This document shows positions 22,095-33,458 of a DNA stretch of 64,000 nt, piece after piece. How positions within the stretch are numbered: the stretch's first letter is position 1; each line of letters starts with the position of its first letter. The notes under the pieces are model-generated. The model had not been told where the DNA came from. It made no database searches and saw only the letters and a list, made by a program, of their open reading frames with translations. Both the position numbers and the translations under genes were made by a program. Source of the DNA: Porodaedalea pini (Eukaryota > Basidiomycota > Agaricomycetes > Hymenochaetales > Hymenochaetaceae); NCBI GenBank assembly GCA_002794775.1, contig NBAY01000021.1:372001-436000 (forward strand), given 5' to 3'.

Positions 22095-22646
22095 ATGTGT
22101 TCAGACCAAACCAGCACCGAGTTTTTCTATGACAACCGAATCCTGTGCCCGGATGACATACGCGGGGTTCACAACTGGTCGATATCATTCACTCTCACGG
22201 TCGCATGCCATCACTCACGTCAGGCTACTCTCAAGGACGTCCTACGTCACTCCGGATCTCACCAGTGCTTCTGGTGCTCAATCGCCGAGCCAGGCATGAA
22301 GGTGCACGAGTTCTTCCTACGCCTGTACATGGTGATCGACGTCCAGTACCGACCCCGACCAACCTTGATCAACAACCACACAAAATATGTTGTCAATCAA
22401 GGCCTGGAACTGCCAGTGAATCAGCGTCTACATTCGGCAGTGACACATGACCTCATCCGGATTGCGATTATCCCATGGCACCCGGACCTCCAGACCAGCA
22501 TACACCACCCAGCCCCATCAGTCCAACTGGAGAACCTCCGTGACACTGTCGTGCAGCAGATAGCGCACATAACAAAACTACAGGGTGCAATTTCGGCATT
22601 GATCGGTGAACCGTCAACCTCTTCTTCTTCTTCTTTGCACCATTAA
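22095..22646 (+). CDS. Accessory protein of element 1, unknown function (183 aa)
   Basis: Complete frame with ATG in ACCATGT context, beginning MCSDQTSTEFFYDNRILCPD and ending in a serine tract (STSSSSSLHH). Its middle has paired Cys and His residues (VACHHSRQATLKDVLRHSGS, then HQCFWCSIAEPGMKVHEFF), possibly a metal site, although no known finger pattern fits. QIAHITKLQGAISALIG near the C-terminus looks helical. It is the last gene before the 3' LTR. No env-like signal peptide or membrane segment is seen. Element 2 has a version with a deletion of about 140 bp after the first codons. Function unknown. Confidence 0.6.
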   Translation: MCSDQTSTEFFYDNRILCPDDIRGVHNWSISFTLTVACHHSRQATLKDVLRHSGSHQCFWCSIAEPGMKVHEFFLRLYMVIDVQYRPRPTLINNHTKYVVNQGLELPVNQRLHSAVTHDLIRIAIIPWHPDLQTSIHHPAPSVQLENLRDTVVQQIAHITKLQGAISALIGEPSTSSSSSLHH

Positions 22647-22751
22647 ATACCACAGAATGCACCGAACCTCGCCCATTACACATTCTTTAATTTCCAATTC
22701 AACCACTTCTCATGTACACCGCAAACACTTTTTTTCTGGCCCCCCGGGAGA

Positions 22752-23604
22752 TGTAGCGATTAACCATCGCCTACGTGCTGGCCGAGTCTTTCTCCCTTCA
22801 ATTACACTACTCCTTTGACTCCCTTTACCGGCCGCCGAACATTACCATGTATTGATTCATAATCGGCAGCCAACTCTTTATTATTAATTCTTGGTATGGA
22901 CACGATTGGACGGACGGATGTTGCACGAACTCGATCAGCACATGGACGACCGACTCTCGTGGGCACAGGTGGAAGGATTTAGGCGAGTAGGACAAGGACG
23001 TGGGATACAGGTGTGCAGTGGTGGGAGACGAGAGAGCAGGTTGGGCACTATAACATCACTCCGCGATGATCGGCTGCGTGATGTGCGCAGGCCGATCGTC
23101 GACTCACCTTCACATCTGTTCACACAAACTTGGCCAAGTCTTGCACCGCTTTCTCTGCTTCAGTTTAGTATAAATTCACAGTAGTTTGTAGACAGAGGGA
23201 CATAGATATATGACAGACAGAGACAGGGAGATATGAGACAAGTACAGAGACAGACAGTCCCCCTCTCCACCTCTAGACCGCAATCTACTACATGCATTAC
23301 TACGCACTACTCGCCCGACTCTCATTCTGAAAACAGTATACACCGACTCTGTCACCGACTCTCAGAACTCCATCACCCAATCACCGAACACCCTCGGCCG
23401 CTGCCACAAGTGCCAATTCTACCCGTCCGAGTCTTGGTCCAACCGGAATCCCGCACGTATCCGTATCGCCGAGTCTTCATATCTCAAACCTCGCTCTACT
23501 TAGGTTGTCCCTCTCAGTATACCGAGTCACCGCAGTCCCCCTTGGGTCGATCATGAGCCGTAGCCTGAATCGCCCTTCGGATTAGAAGAGTCTGCACCCC
23601 TACA
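22752..23604 (+). repeat. LTR shared by elements 1 and 2 (family A)
   Basis: 853 bp, TGTAGCGATTAACC ... CACCCCTACA, preceded by CCCCCCGGGAGA, a short candidate polypurine start. It is the 3' LTR of element 1 (it shares the TTATTATTAATTC marker with 8978-9828). It abuts at 23605 the protease region of element 2, with no primer site or gag between. The palindrome upstream of its TATA box has become CTTGGCCAAG by two CpG transitions. Confidence 0.9.
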
Positions 23605-24180
23605 CCACAATATCAATATCAGGTCAAGAATTGTTGGCAACCTTGCCGGAGGTCAGACAAAAGTGCAAGGAGATGATGATGGCAAAGCGAAGTCTGATAA
23701 ACCTTGAAGAGGAAGGCACAGCCATGTACTCAGTAGGACCCAGGCCAGGATTGCCAGATGAAACAATGGAAAGGGAACCAATTGCACCAGCGACTGTACC
23801 AATTCGAGTCATCGATGTATGGCTGGATGGAAAAGTCGAGGTAGAAGGACTACTTGACATGGGAGCTTCGTTTATAGGGCTTTCTCAGGATGTATGGAAA
23901 CACCTAGGATCGCTGACTCTAAATAATGAATGAATCACTATCAAAACAGCAGACGCATCTAGGACCCAATCGCTCGGACTAATACCATGACTCAGGATAG
24001 GACTCGGAGGATTCTCGGTACTCGTACAAGCACAGATCGTACACCCAGCACCATTCGACATCCTACTCAGCCAACCATTCCTCACACACTGCAAGGCTCG
24101 GTTGATGGATATAGACATCGATGACCAGGTACTGGAACTAATCCACCCGGTAACAGAAGAAGATGTATCAGTTCCAACTC
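23605..24180 (+). pseudogene. Protease remnant of element 2
   Basis: Homologous to 12766-13353, with stops near 23931 and 23988. The active-site triad DTG of element 1 is DMG here (LLDMGASFIG), so even the intact parts could not be a working aspartic protease. Confidence 0.8.
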
Positions 24181-24190
24181 GAGAACAAAC

Positions 24191-25555
24191 ATGACGAAAG
24201 CAACCAGCCAAGGACAAGGATTTTTGATAGTCAATGAATCGGTACAATATCGACGAGACGAACCAGAGGCGCAACCATGCTATACCACAGATACCCCGGA
24301 TTCAAACACAGTACATATTTCTTTTGACAGACAGTCTATCGAGATCACCATCACAGAAAAAGGAGGCATAAAACCAAAACAAAATACGGAAAACAACAAA
24401 ACCCGAACAGACGATGCAACAGGACTATTCTCTATCAATCACCTATACAACAACGAATCTCTAATTCCTTGAACAAGTCAAACTCACCAAATGACTCAAC
24501 CCTTCTTCAAATACAAGAAGGTCGCCGATCATATAAAGCTGGTACCAACCACACTCCCCGAAGAATACCGAATCACCAGGACACAGCACCCCGATCCTCT
24601 AAAAGACCTTCCAGAATTACCAACCCATCTGCCACCGTTCTCACCTGGGAAACGACTCACCCAGGAATGATACGACGAAATGGACATAGATCCGGCCAGA
24701 TTCCTACTCCCTGAAGAAAAGGATCTTGCGTGGTGGGTTATTCGGACACAGGAAATGGTGTTCGCATGGGATGAAACAGAAAAGGGCACACTCGACTATG
24801 ATTACTTCGCTCCAGTTCTTATCCCAACGATCGAGCATATTCCATGGGTACTGAAGAATATTCCCATCCCACCGGGGATATTCGACAGGGTCGTCGCAAT
24901 CATCAAAGACAAAATCATGTCTGGTGTTTACGAACTGTCAAACTTGTTGTATCAATCCAGGTGGTTCTGCATAGTAAAGAAGGACGGAAAGTCGCTGAGG
25001 ATAGTCCATGATCTTCAACCACTAAATGCAGTCACAATATGAGATCCATTGGTACTGTATCCAACCAAACACATTGCCAAGTCTTTCGGTGGCCGATCCT
25101 GCTATACAACCTTGGACTTATTTGTAGTGTTCGACCAAAGGAAACTTGCCATATGAAGTAGGGACATAACAACATTCCAGACACCACTAGGAGCATTCCG
25201 ACTCACATCAATTCCCATGGGGTATACAAACTCCCAACAAATCATGCACGCCAATGTCACATTCATCCTGAAGGACAAAATCCCGGACGTGGTGTTCCCA
25301 TACATTGATGATGTACCCATAAAAGGGCCGGCCACACAATATGAATTACAGGACGGATCATACGAGACCATCCCAGAAAATTCAGGAATCTGCTGGTTCA
25401 TATGGGAACACCTAAACAACATCAACCAAGTCCTCCAAAGATTCAAAGTAGTTGGGGCGACTCTGTCCGGGAAAAAGTTGGTACTTGCTGCACCCGAAGC
25501 TGTGATAGTCAGCCACACCTGCAACTACTCAGGACGAGTCCCAGACAAAGCATGA
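24191..25555 (+). pseudogene. Reverse transcriptase of element 2
   Basis: No LTR insertion here, so 24680-25042 shows the continuous sequence across the site that is split in element 1 (KIMSGVYELSNLLYQSRWFC). YIDDVPIKGP is present near 25300-25330. TGA codons occur near 25040, 25154, 25553 and 25658; those at 25154 and 25658 are shared with element 1. Confidence 0.82.
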
Positions 25556-27738
25556 GTCCAAAAAGTCATTGACTGGCCTCCTTGTGAAGACATTATGGAC
25601 GTTCAATCATTCCTCAGAACTGCAGGAGTCCTCAGGCATTTTATCAATGACTTCGCCTGATTGGCATATGATCTGAACCAACTCACCGGAAAAGACATCC
25701 CCTTCTCATTTGGAAAACTTGAACAGCAATCGATGGACCAACTTAAGAATGCAGTCACCGAGTCTGGAGCCATCAGGCCGATTGACTACAAATGCAGGAG
25801 ACCAGTCCACCTCTGCATAGATTCGTCGATTTGAGGATACGGAGCGATTCTCTTACAGATCGGAGAAAATGGAGAACAATTCCCAGCCTGTTTTATGTTG
25901 GCAACATGGAACGAGAGAGAACAGAACTACTCACAGCCAAAAGTAGAACTGTTCGGTCTCATGAGGGCACTCCATGATGCACAAATCTACCTAATAGGAC
26001 TGGACCACTTCTACATTGAAGTCGACGCAAAGTACATTAAAGGCATGATCAACAACCCAGATATCCAGCCAAACACAACAATCAATCAGTGGATTGCTGG
26101 AATCTTACTGTTCCACTTCACGATTATCCATGTACCAGGCACCCGGCATACAGGCCCAGATGGACTCAGTCGGCAAAAGCAAGCAGACGCCGACCCTCCA
26201 GATGACGAAAACTACGAAGAATGGATCAACAATCAGTATGCCTTCATATTCATAGCATACACTGGAGACATTCCTCCCGCCGCAGACCCTCCCACCATTC
26301 CTCGGACAGCTGCAGCAGAATCGGCCGATCAAGAGTTGATAAAAATCAAGGAGTTTCTCAGTGACCCAAAGAAACCAGAAGACATGTCAGACAACGAATT
26401 TCGACACTTCGTAACAAAGGCAACTTGGTTTTTCATCACAGATGGACAACTTTGGAGGAAACAATACTCAGGACCGCACCAACTCGTACTCGCATGAGAT
26501 CACCGATTCTCAGTCATGCAGTCAGCACACGATTACCTGGGACACAAAGGATTCTTTTCAGTACAGCTACGAATCCACGATCAATTTTGGTGGCCCATGA
26601 TGAGTTCTGACATACATTGGTTCCTGAAGACGTGTCACTTGTGCCAGACTCAGCAATTCAATCACGTACAAATTCCACCAAACATCCCAACACCAGCACC
26701 ACTATTTGCCAGGGTACACATAGACGTGATGCTCATGCCCAAATCAGGGGGATTCAGGTATATTTTCCAGGCAAGAGACTCTCTCACAGGCTACCCAGAA
26801 TTCCAACTCTTATGTGCTGACAACTCGAGATCAATTGCCAACTTCATCTTCCAGGACATCATATGTCAATGGGGTTATGTACACGAGATTGTTTCAGACA
26901 ATGGTCCATCATTCGATGGCAAAGTAATCAGGATGTTGGCAAGATATGGAGTCTACAATATTCGAATCTCCCCCTATAACTCAAGAGCAAACGGAATCAT
27001 AGAGTGGCACCACAGGGACCTTAGGGAAACACTGATGAAACTTGCTGGGAATGACGAAACCCGATGGTCACAACACGCATACCATGCTATATGGGTGGAG
27101 AGGATCACGATTCAGAAAGCAATGGGATATTCGCCATACTACATGGTCCATGGAGTCCAGCTGATCCTTCCATTCGACTTGGCCAAACAAATGTACATGT
27201 CACCAGTATATACATCAAAGGTATCCCAGTCAGAACTACTTGCAGCATGAGCAAGGGCACTCCAGTGTCGACCAGAAGACTTGAAACAAGTACACTCGGC
27301 AGTCATGCATGCTCACTTCAAATCAATCCAGCAATTCAAAAAACACTACCAAAACACGATCTGAGACTACGACTTTGGCCCTGGAGCCCTGGTTCTGGTT
27401 TGAATCTCACGAATTGACACAGAACTAAGGTGGAAAGCCAAACCCAAATACCTCGGACCGATGGTAGTTATTCACCAAACAACTGGAGGATCATACATTC
27501 TTGCAGAACTCACAGGCGCAGTCTCGGCACTATGATATGCAGCCTTCAGAGTTATCCTGTACCACCCATGAGCAAACATATCAACTCCAGTCACCCAGAT
27601 AGTGGAGCAAACCAACTCAGAACTTGACGGTCTCACCAACAAACATTCAAAAATCGAAGGGGAGGAGCTCGGTGCCGAGGATCGGCCACAACCAACAGAA
27701 ATCCTCGACACCAACTCTGGAACCAAATCCGAATCATG
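25556..27738 (+). pseudogene. RNase H and integrase of element 2
   Basis: RNase H (25792-26497) and integrase (26516-27250) frames are separated by a TGA near 26496. The integrase keeps HIDVML and SDNGPSFDG, while the Glu region reads GIIEWHHRD. Further stops lie near 25833, 27248, 27362, 27402 and 27534; 25833 and 27362 are shared with element 1. Confidence 0.85.
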
Positions 27739-27956
27739 ATACCCCTTATTCTCTTTGATATTCGTTCTCATTCCATTTCTTTTCACACAATAAACCCCTA
27801 CTCTCAAACTTCAAAACCGCAAAATCCACAAAAAAACAGTACCCTACCGAGCCTGGAAGGAAAAGCCGAATCTTGTACTTCCATCGTAAAGCACAGTTAA
27901 TGCAGTACCAACCATAGACTAAATTCCCTTAATAAATAACAAACAGCAAAACTACC

Positions 27957-30070
27957 CTACTTTCTACCCTCCCCTTTTCCCTTCTTCTTCTTTTCCTTTT
28001 CTTCCTTCTCCTCCTGTTCCTGAACGGTCTGATAGTTAATGAAAGATTCCTTGTCAAGGAATGGCATAGGTGGCATCCAGCCCTCAACCTCCTCGTATTC
28101 ACTGAGATGAAATGTGAGCTCATCAACACAAGCCTCATACGCCTCAAGATGATGACAAACGGTGGCCTGGCGCTCGCAAATTGACACGCAAGACTCGGCA
28201 ACATTCCTGGCCAACACCCCGACCAGGACGTCGACGGAAGCCGCGTCTGAGTAGTCAGGCACATCCCTGAACTGCCAGACTGTGCTGCTGATACCGATCA
28301 GGTCTGTCATGGAAAGCGTGAGAGGAGCGAGCTGGGTATCACCATGCTGCCCGCGGAACCTCTCGAAGACGCAGTGCACCTTATTCTACAAACAGCGGGT
28401 GCACCGCTGACTCTTGGGGACACCATTGCATGATGCACCCACAACAATGCAAGTGTTGCAAGCGAGGGCAAACTGAACAGTCCACCCTAGGTGTACCCCA
28501 CCTCTGAGCAAATCTGGGTCCAGGCCATCAGAAATGGCCTCTTTGGGCTTCGCATCTCTTGCAGAGGACACACCAGCAGCACGTGGAACCTTGGACGGAC
28601 CAGGATGAGAAGGTCCTTCGTCACTGCTGGATTCAACCACAACCAGCTTTCGCTTCATCTCAGGCTTCATAGGAGGGACGTTGACTGCCACCACCTCAGA
28701 ATGTGTGCGCAAACCACCAACCTACACGGGAACAGTCAACCATGAAGATCAGGATCGGTACAGAAAGGAATGTTCACCTTCGTCACCTCACGCAGTATCT
28801 TCGTGGATGAGGTGCTTCCACCGACTGTTGAAGGATCGGTTTTTACAGTCCCAGCTGGCACAGCCAGAAAAGGAGAGGTGGAAGTCCTATGAGGGGGCAC
28901 AGCAGGCCCACCAGTACCTCAATGAGACATGGCACTCACATCCAAACCAGCTTGAGGCAACGACGTGGGAGAAATGACCTCCCTGCTTTCTGCTCCTGAA
29001 CGCATGAGGACAGGATGAGGGTGAGGCTGACATGTACATGATCCATGATGGGGCAGAGGCAGAATCAACTGAGTAGGAGCAGAAGGGATCGCAGATGAAA
29101 GCAGCAGAGGAGGACTGACCATACGTTGGAGCCGGCCCTGGAGCTCCTCGTCGGTTGCTGTAGGATACAGCACACGCAATGACTCATGCATGCCCCTCAG
29201 TTTTGCTGTGTGCTCCTCCTTTTCCTGAGCCTGTTTGGCCACCAGGAGATCTGTACACTCGAGCCAGAATTGCACCTCCTCCGCAGCCTGTTTGGCACAC
29301 TCGGCGTCCTCACGAGCCCGACGCTCTACCCTCTCCTGGGCCTCAGCAGCAGTGCGTGCATGCTCAGCAGCAACGAGCTTGCATTTGTGCTTATGCTCAG
29401 CCACCTTCTCCTCCTCCTCAGCAATAAGGGACCGAAGATGCTTGGGCAGCATCTCCTTGGTCCCGTTCTCCACCGCCTCCTCAGCCTCAGTCCGGAACAC
29501 GTCCAAAAGGACATCCATTGCGGTAAAAGAGATATGGGTGGCCTTTGTGCACTCGGAAATGCCATCCCACGTGGTAGAAAGGGAGTGCTAGAAAAGGTGT
29601 ATCAGAAGCAAAAACGTGAAAACAAAAAGAAAAGAAAAAGCGGTACACCCAAGTAGCCTGCACATACGCCATCGCCTCCTCGCAAGCCTCTTCACTTGAC
29701 TTCTCGAGATCGTTGAGAGCCGAGTTGAAGTCTTCCATACGTGATGAGAAAGGATCATGCTGGACGAGACTCGGCAGGACAGACTCAGCTGGGGGAGCAC
29801 CAACCTCCCCGGTGGGTTCCCCCTCTCCGCCCACTTCTCTGCCCAATGAGGATGACAGTAGCTGCAATGGACGTGGGAGATCTGCGCTGACGAGCATGCC
29901 TCCCATGTCTCGGTTGCCATCGTCAGTTTCCTGCAAAAAACCAGGGGCTGCTGGCGTGTGATTGCTAGCCCCCAACTTCTCCTGTGGCGGTGTCAAAGAA
30001 CCCCCCCCCCCCCATCCTTGGGAGATGCAGGGGTGCACGGGATGGTATTGGGAGTCGTAGTGTTGTCCAT
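27957..30070 (-). pseudogene. Antisense Zn2Cys6/coiled-coil gene of element 2
   Basis: Same architecture as 18058-20161. The N-terminal exon (from ATG 30070) continues past the position of the element 1 stop (DDGNRDMGG). Its intron near 29645-29585 has a mixed pyrimidine tract. The coiled-coil exon is open over 28919-29518. In the zinc cluster a TAG at 28386-28388 replaces the Trp between CTRC and NK. Two flanking residues have also changed (CDTC to CNTC, SRRC to SQRC), all by transitions. This copy is therefore inactive. Confidence 0.65.
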
Positions 30071-30632
30071 CAAATGGGTAAGGTGAGACGGAGGAGGTGG
30101 TAGTAAAAAGTAGAGGGGGGCACGTTTCAAAAACTATGACGATCTTTACCAACAGGAATTACGCCCCCACATTACTGGACCGGAACAAGCGCCATGATCA
30201 CACTCAAGAAGCACAACACGGAACCCGGTCAGTTCAAGATCACCAAAGTGCCTGAAATGGTTCTTGACGATCATACACCTCAAAAGCCAATCACACGTGG
30301 ATCCAGACCACACCAAATACAGCACGAACCTGCCAATCACTCACAATGAACCCAAGTACACACCGAACACAAGCGTTCGACAACGAGGCTGCTCCAAATG
30401 AAAAGAAACCATGAGGCACACAACACACAGATGCTCAATGGAATGTGAACACCAAAGAAAATAACTACACTGAGCCAATACCACCAAACAAAAATCACAA
30501 CCGGCCAAACAGAGACACGGACCGGCACCAAACACACAAAATACGAAACAATGGAATAAAAGACAAAAATTTGCTGATCGACCGGCCGCTGACCATGAGA
30601 AAATGACACTATCGCTGTCATGAATCACCCGC

Positions 30633-31539
30633 TGTAGAGTACCGACGAGCGGCCAACCACTGCAGATCCCTCTAGAGGCCATCCGTTGCATGTTCCAACA
30701 GCTATTGACACGTACCGGACTCAGAATGATTTGCCCGACGCGTACCAGACACAGGATGATATGCCCAACATCACATCAGCAGATCACTAGGGAGATCCCC
30801 CTGGCAATTTGGGACGTACTGGAAAGCTTATGTCATTGGAGTCAGTTGGGACACATACCAGAGATCTGCCCGATGATGGATGAGGACTCACCGATTGGAG
30901 GATCTCAGTTCCGGTGGAGCTGCGATATGACCGGATGATGGACCAAGGCAAATGGGGAAGTTGTCGCATGGACAGGTTTTCTTTTGATTTTCTATGTTTC
31001 TCTTACATTCTGAATGTTTTCTCTCCGACGCTCTATGTTTCACCCAGTATGCACATTATACTCACTTTGGAATAATTTTTCTGTAGATAGATCTCTTGCA
31101 CCTTGTATTTAGGGACTTCCCTGTTGTAGGTAGCAAGGGAGGAAAATACTACCGCAGAGTTCCCCTCAGATAGGGCAGCTTCCGTGCATGCAGTTAGTCT
31201 CCGCAACAGTTAGTTTTGTGGCAACCTCGTCTTTGGTCTCATCTCTTGTCTCGCTCTCACTCTAGTCTCTATTATCACTATCATCTCGTACCAGAGTTGA
31301 TATCTTGCTCATTCCAGCTCAGTACCGACACTTACATTGGGTCCAGAGCACCTTACAGTATTGACACGTACCGACACGTACTGATGCGTACCGACACGTA
31401 CTGACGCATACCGACGCGTACCGACGTGTACCGAGATTTTTCCCGCACTCATACCGAGCTTATAATTACTTCATAACTCAATGGAAACATGTCCCCAAAC
31501 AAACTACCGATCCTAAACAACCCATATACAGGATCTACA
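30633..31539 (+). mobile_element. Solo LTR, family B, with CCGC/CCAC target duplication
   Basis: 907 bp, TGTAGAGTACCGACG ... CAGGATCTACA. The left flank is CCGC (30629-30632) and the right is CCAC (31540-31543), one G/A mismatch. Element 1 has the empty site (AATCACCCACCGAAGG near 20715). It is more diverged than the other two family-B LTRs. Close to its 3' end it carries a run of ten-base GTACCGACRC-like units (about 31365-31432). Confidence 0.88.
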
Positions 31540-31657
31540 CCACCGAAGGACCCAATTGAAGCATGCGAAAGAATCGCCCAAAACATGCAAAGAATGTGAA
31601 CTCCACCGACTGATGGCATGACCAATACAGAGAGGTCCTCCCAAAACAGACACACAA

Positions 31658-32629
31658 ATGACTCAGGCAATGCAACTGTCCTTAAAAAGACATGTCATTA
31701 CTCAAAGTGACAAAAAAAGGAAAAAGAGACAACACCTGACCCTGCCCACAATGGAAAGTACCAACATTACGCCTCCCCATGCAATCATCCTCAAGGGCAT
31801 GGCACGCTGTATGCCCAACCCGACTCCTGGCAACCTCGCTCTAGCCAACCCCCGCCCAACGGGTGTCTTGCGGATAGTCATATATGACCCCGCAACAACC
31901 TCATTCACCAAGTTCATGGTGGAATTACTGTTCGCGTTCGACAAGCTCACGCCTACAGACCCGACTCTGATATACATGGCCTACACATTCTGCACACCTG
32001 AAATACAAGAGCAACTCTCGCAGTCACCCACACTTGCCAGAGGTTCATGGTCTCAATTCTGTACTGCAGTTGCCATAGCCAGTCCCGATTATGAGGGCCT
32101 CATGCAACTTGCGTATGAAGAAGTATACTGCACAGTGTTCAGATGGATCGTGAGCAGGAAGGCGACCTCATACAAATCAGCCCTGACCCTCTCTCGGTTT
32201 AATGCTGCAGCAACAGTGTCTTACGTCCAGCCAGCATACCTCAGCCAACTGTACAAAGCCTGAGAATTGCTGATTTCTGCAGAAGCCGAGCAGGCTGACT
32301 TCGCAGTGATGCTCGAAGATGCTGAGCAAGAATGCACAGCACATGAAGCACAACAGTCGGTCCTTCAGGAAACAGCACTCAGGATGGCTCGCCTTGCTGA
32401 AGTTGCTTGGGAACAAGCCATCAAAGCCCATGATCTACTCTCACAGTTAGTTGGTCAATTAAATGAGCTGCATATTGCACCAATCAACCTGGGCGAGCAC
32501 ATGAACCTGATCGTGTCCTGGAATGACTTCAATGCAATGTTTGCAGCCGAGTATGGAAGGGTCACACAGGAAGGATCAGCCACGATGAACGGGCAGGCCA
32601 AAGCCGAACACCCAGTGCATTTCTTTTGA
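31658..32629 (+). pseudogene. 323-aa accessory protein gene of element 2, one internal stop
   Basis: Colinear with 20837-21808. A single TGA at 32261-32263 (CGA in element 1) interrupts just before the coiled-coil part, which then stays open to 32629. All other changes are missense or silent transitions. Confidence 0.7.
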
Positions 32630-32915
32630 AACCCCCCTGATTCAATCACCTCATGTTACATTAGGCAAAATAGAGTACCCCTCCATTTCCCTTAATAACA
32701 AGAACCCCGTTTTGTATGACAACAAGCACCAACCCTCCCTATTGTTACTTTCTCTCCACCAAAATTTTTTTTACACCAAACACCGCACTAACTAATAACC
32801 CCAAGTCTCTATAAAATACTCCCTCCTTTTCGTTCATTCAGAATCATCCACTCTACAATATCCCCCTCTTGAATAATTCAACTTTGCTCTTCTTCACTTC
32901 TACCCTTCACTGATC

Positions 32916-33353
32916 ATGTGCTCAGACTGAACCAGCCTCGAGGATGTCCTACATCACTCTGGGTCTCACCAGCGCTTTTGGCGCTCAATCACTGAGCCTG
33001 GCATGAAGGTGCATGAGTTCTTCCTGTGCCTGTACATGGTGATTGATGTCCAGTACCGACCCCGACCAACCTTGATCAACAACCACACAAAATATGTCAT
33101 TAATCAAGGCCTGGAGCTGCCAGTGAATCAGCATCTATGTTTGGCAGTGACACACGACCTCATCTGGATTGCGATTATCCCATGGCACCTGGACCTCCAG
33201 ATGAGCATACACCACACAGCCCCATCAGTCCAACTCGAGAACCTCCATGACACGGTCACTCAGCAGATAGCACACATCACAAAACTCCAGGGTGCGATTT
33301 CGGCATTGATCGGTGAACCATCAACCTCTTCATCTTCTTCTTTGCACCATTAA
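32916..33353 (+). pseudogene. 183-aa accessory gene of element 2, internally deleted
   Basis: Starts MCSD at 32916, then TGA. A stretch of about 140 bp present in element 1 (about 22112-22234) is missing. The remainder (33003-33353, KVHEFFLCLYMVIDVQYRPR onwards) is open to the serine tract. The TATA box upstream (near 32810) is retained. Confidence 0.7.
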
Positions 33354-33458
33354 ATACCACAGAATGCACCGAACCTCGCCCATTACACATTCTTTAATTT
33401 CCAATTCAACCACTTCTCATGTACACCGCAAACACTTTTTTTCTGGCCCCCCGGGAGA

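Larger units (their letters stand above)
8978..23604 (+). mobile_element. Ty3/gypsy-type LTR retrotransposon, nearly full length, with accessory genes (element 1)
   Basis: The element runs 5' LTR (8978-9828), primer site, gag, protease, RT/RNase H, integrase, about 4.9 kb of accessory genes, 3' LTR (22752-23604). The gene order protease-RT-RNase H-integrase is that of Ty3/gypsy. Length is 14.6 kb, or about 13.7 kb without a solo LTR inserted in the RT. The two LTRs share a three-base insertion (TTATTATTAATTC instead of TTATTATAATTC) that the other family-A LTRs here lack, so they are a true pair. Gag and pol carry several in-frame stops and frame changes, so the copy is not autonomous. Most accessory frames are still open. 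Confidence 0.92.
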
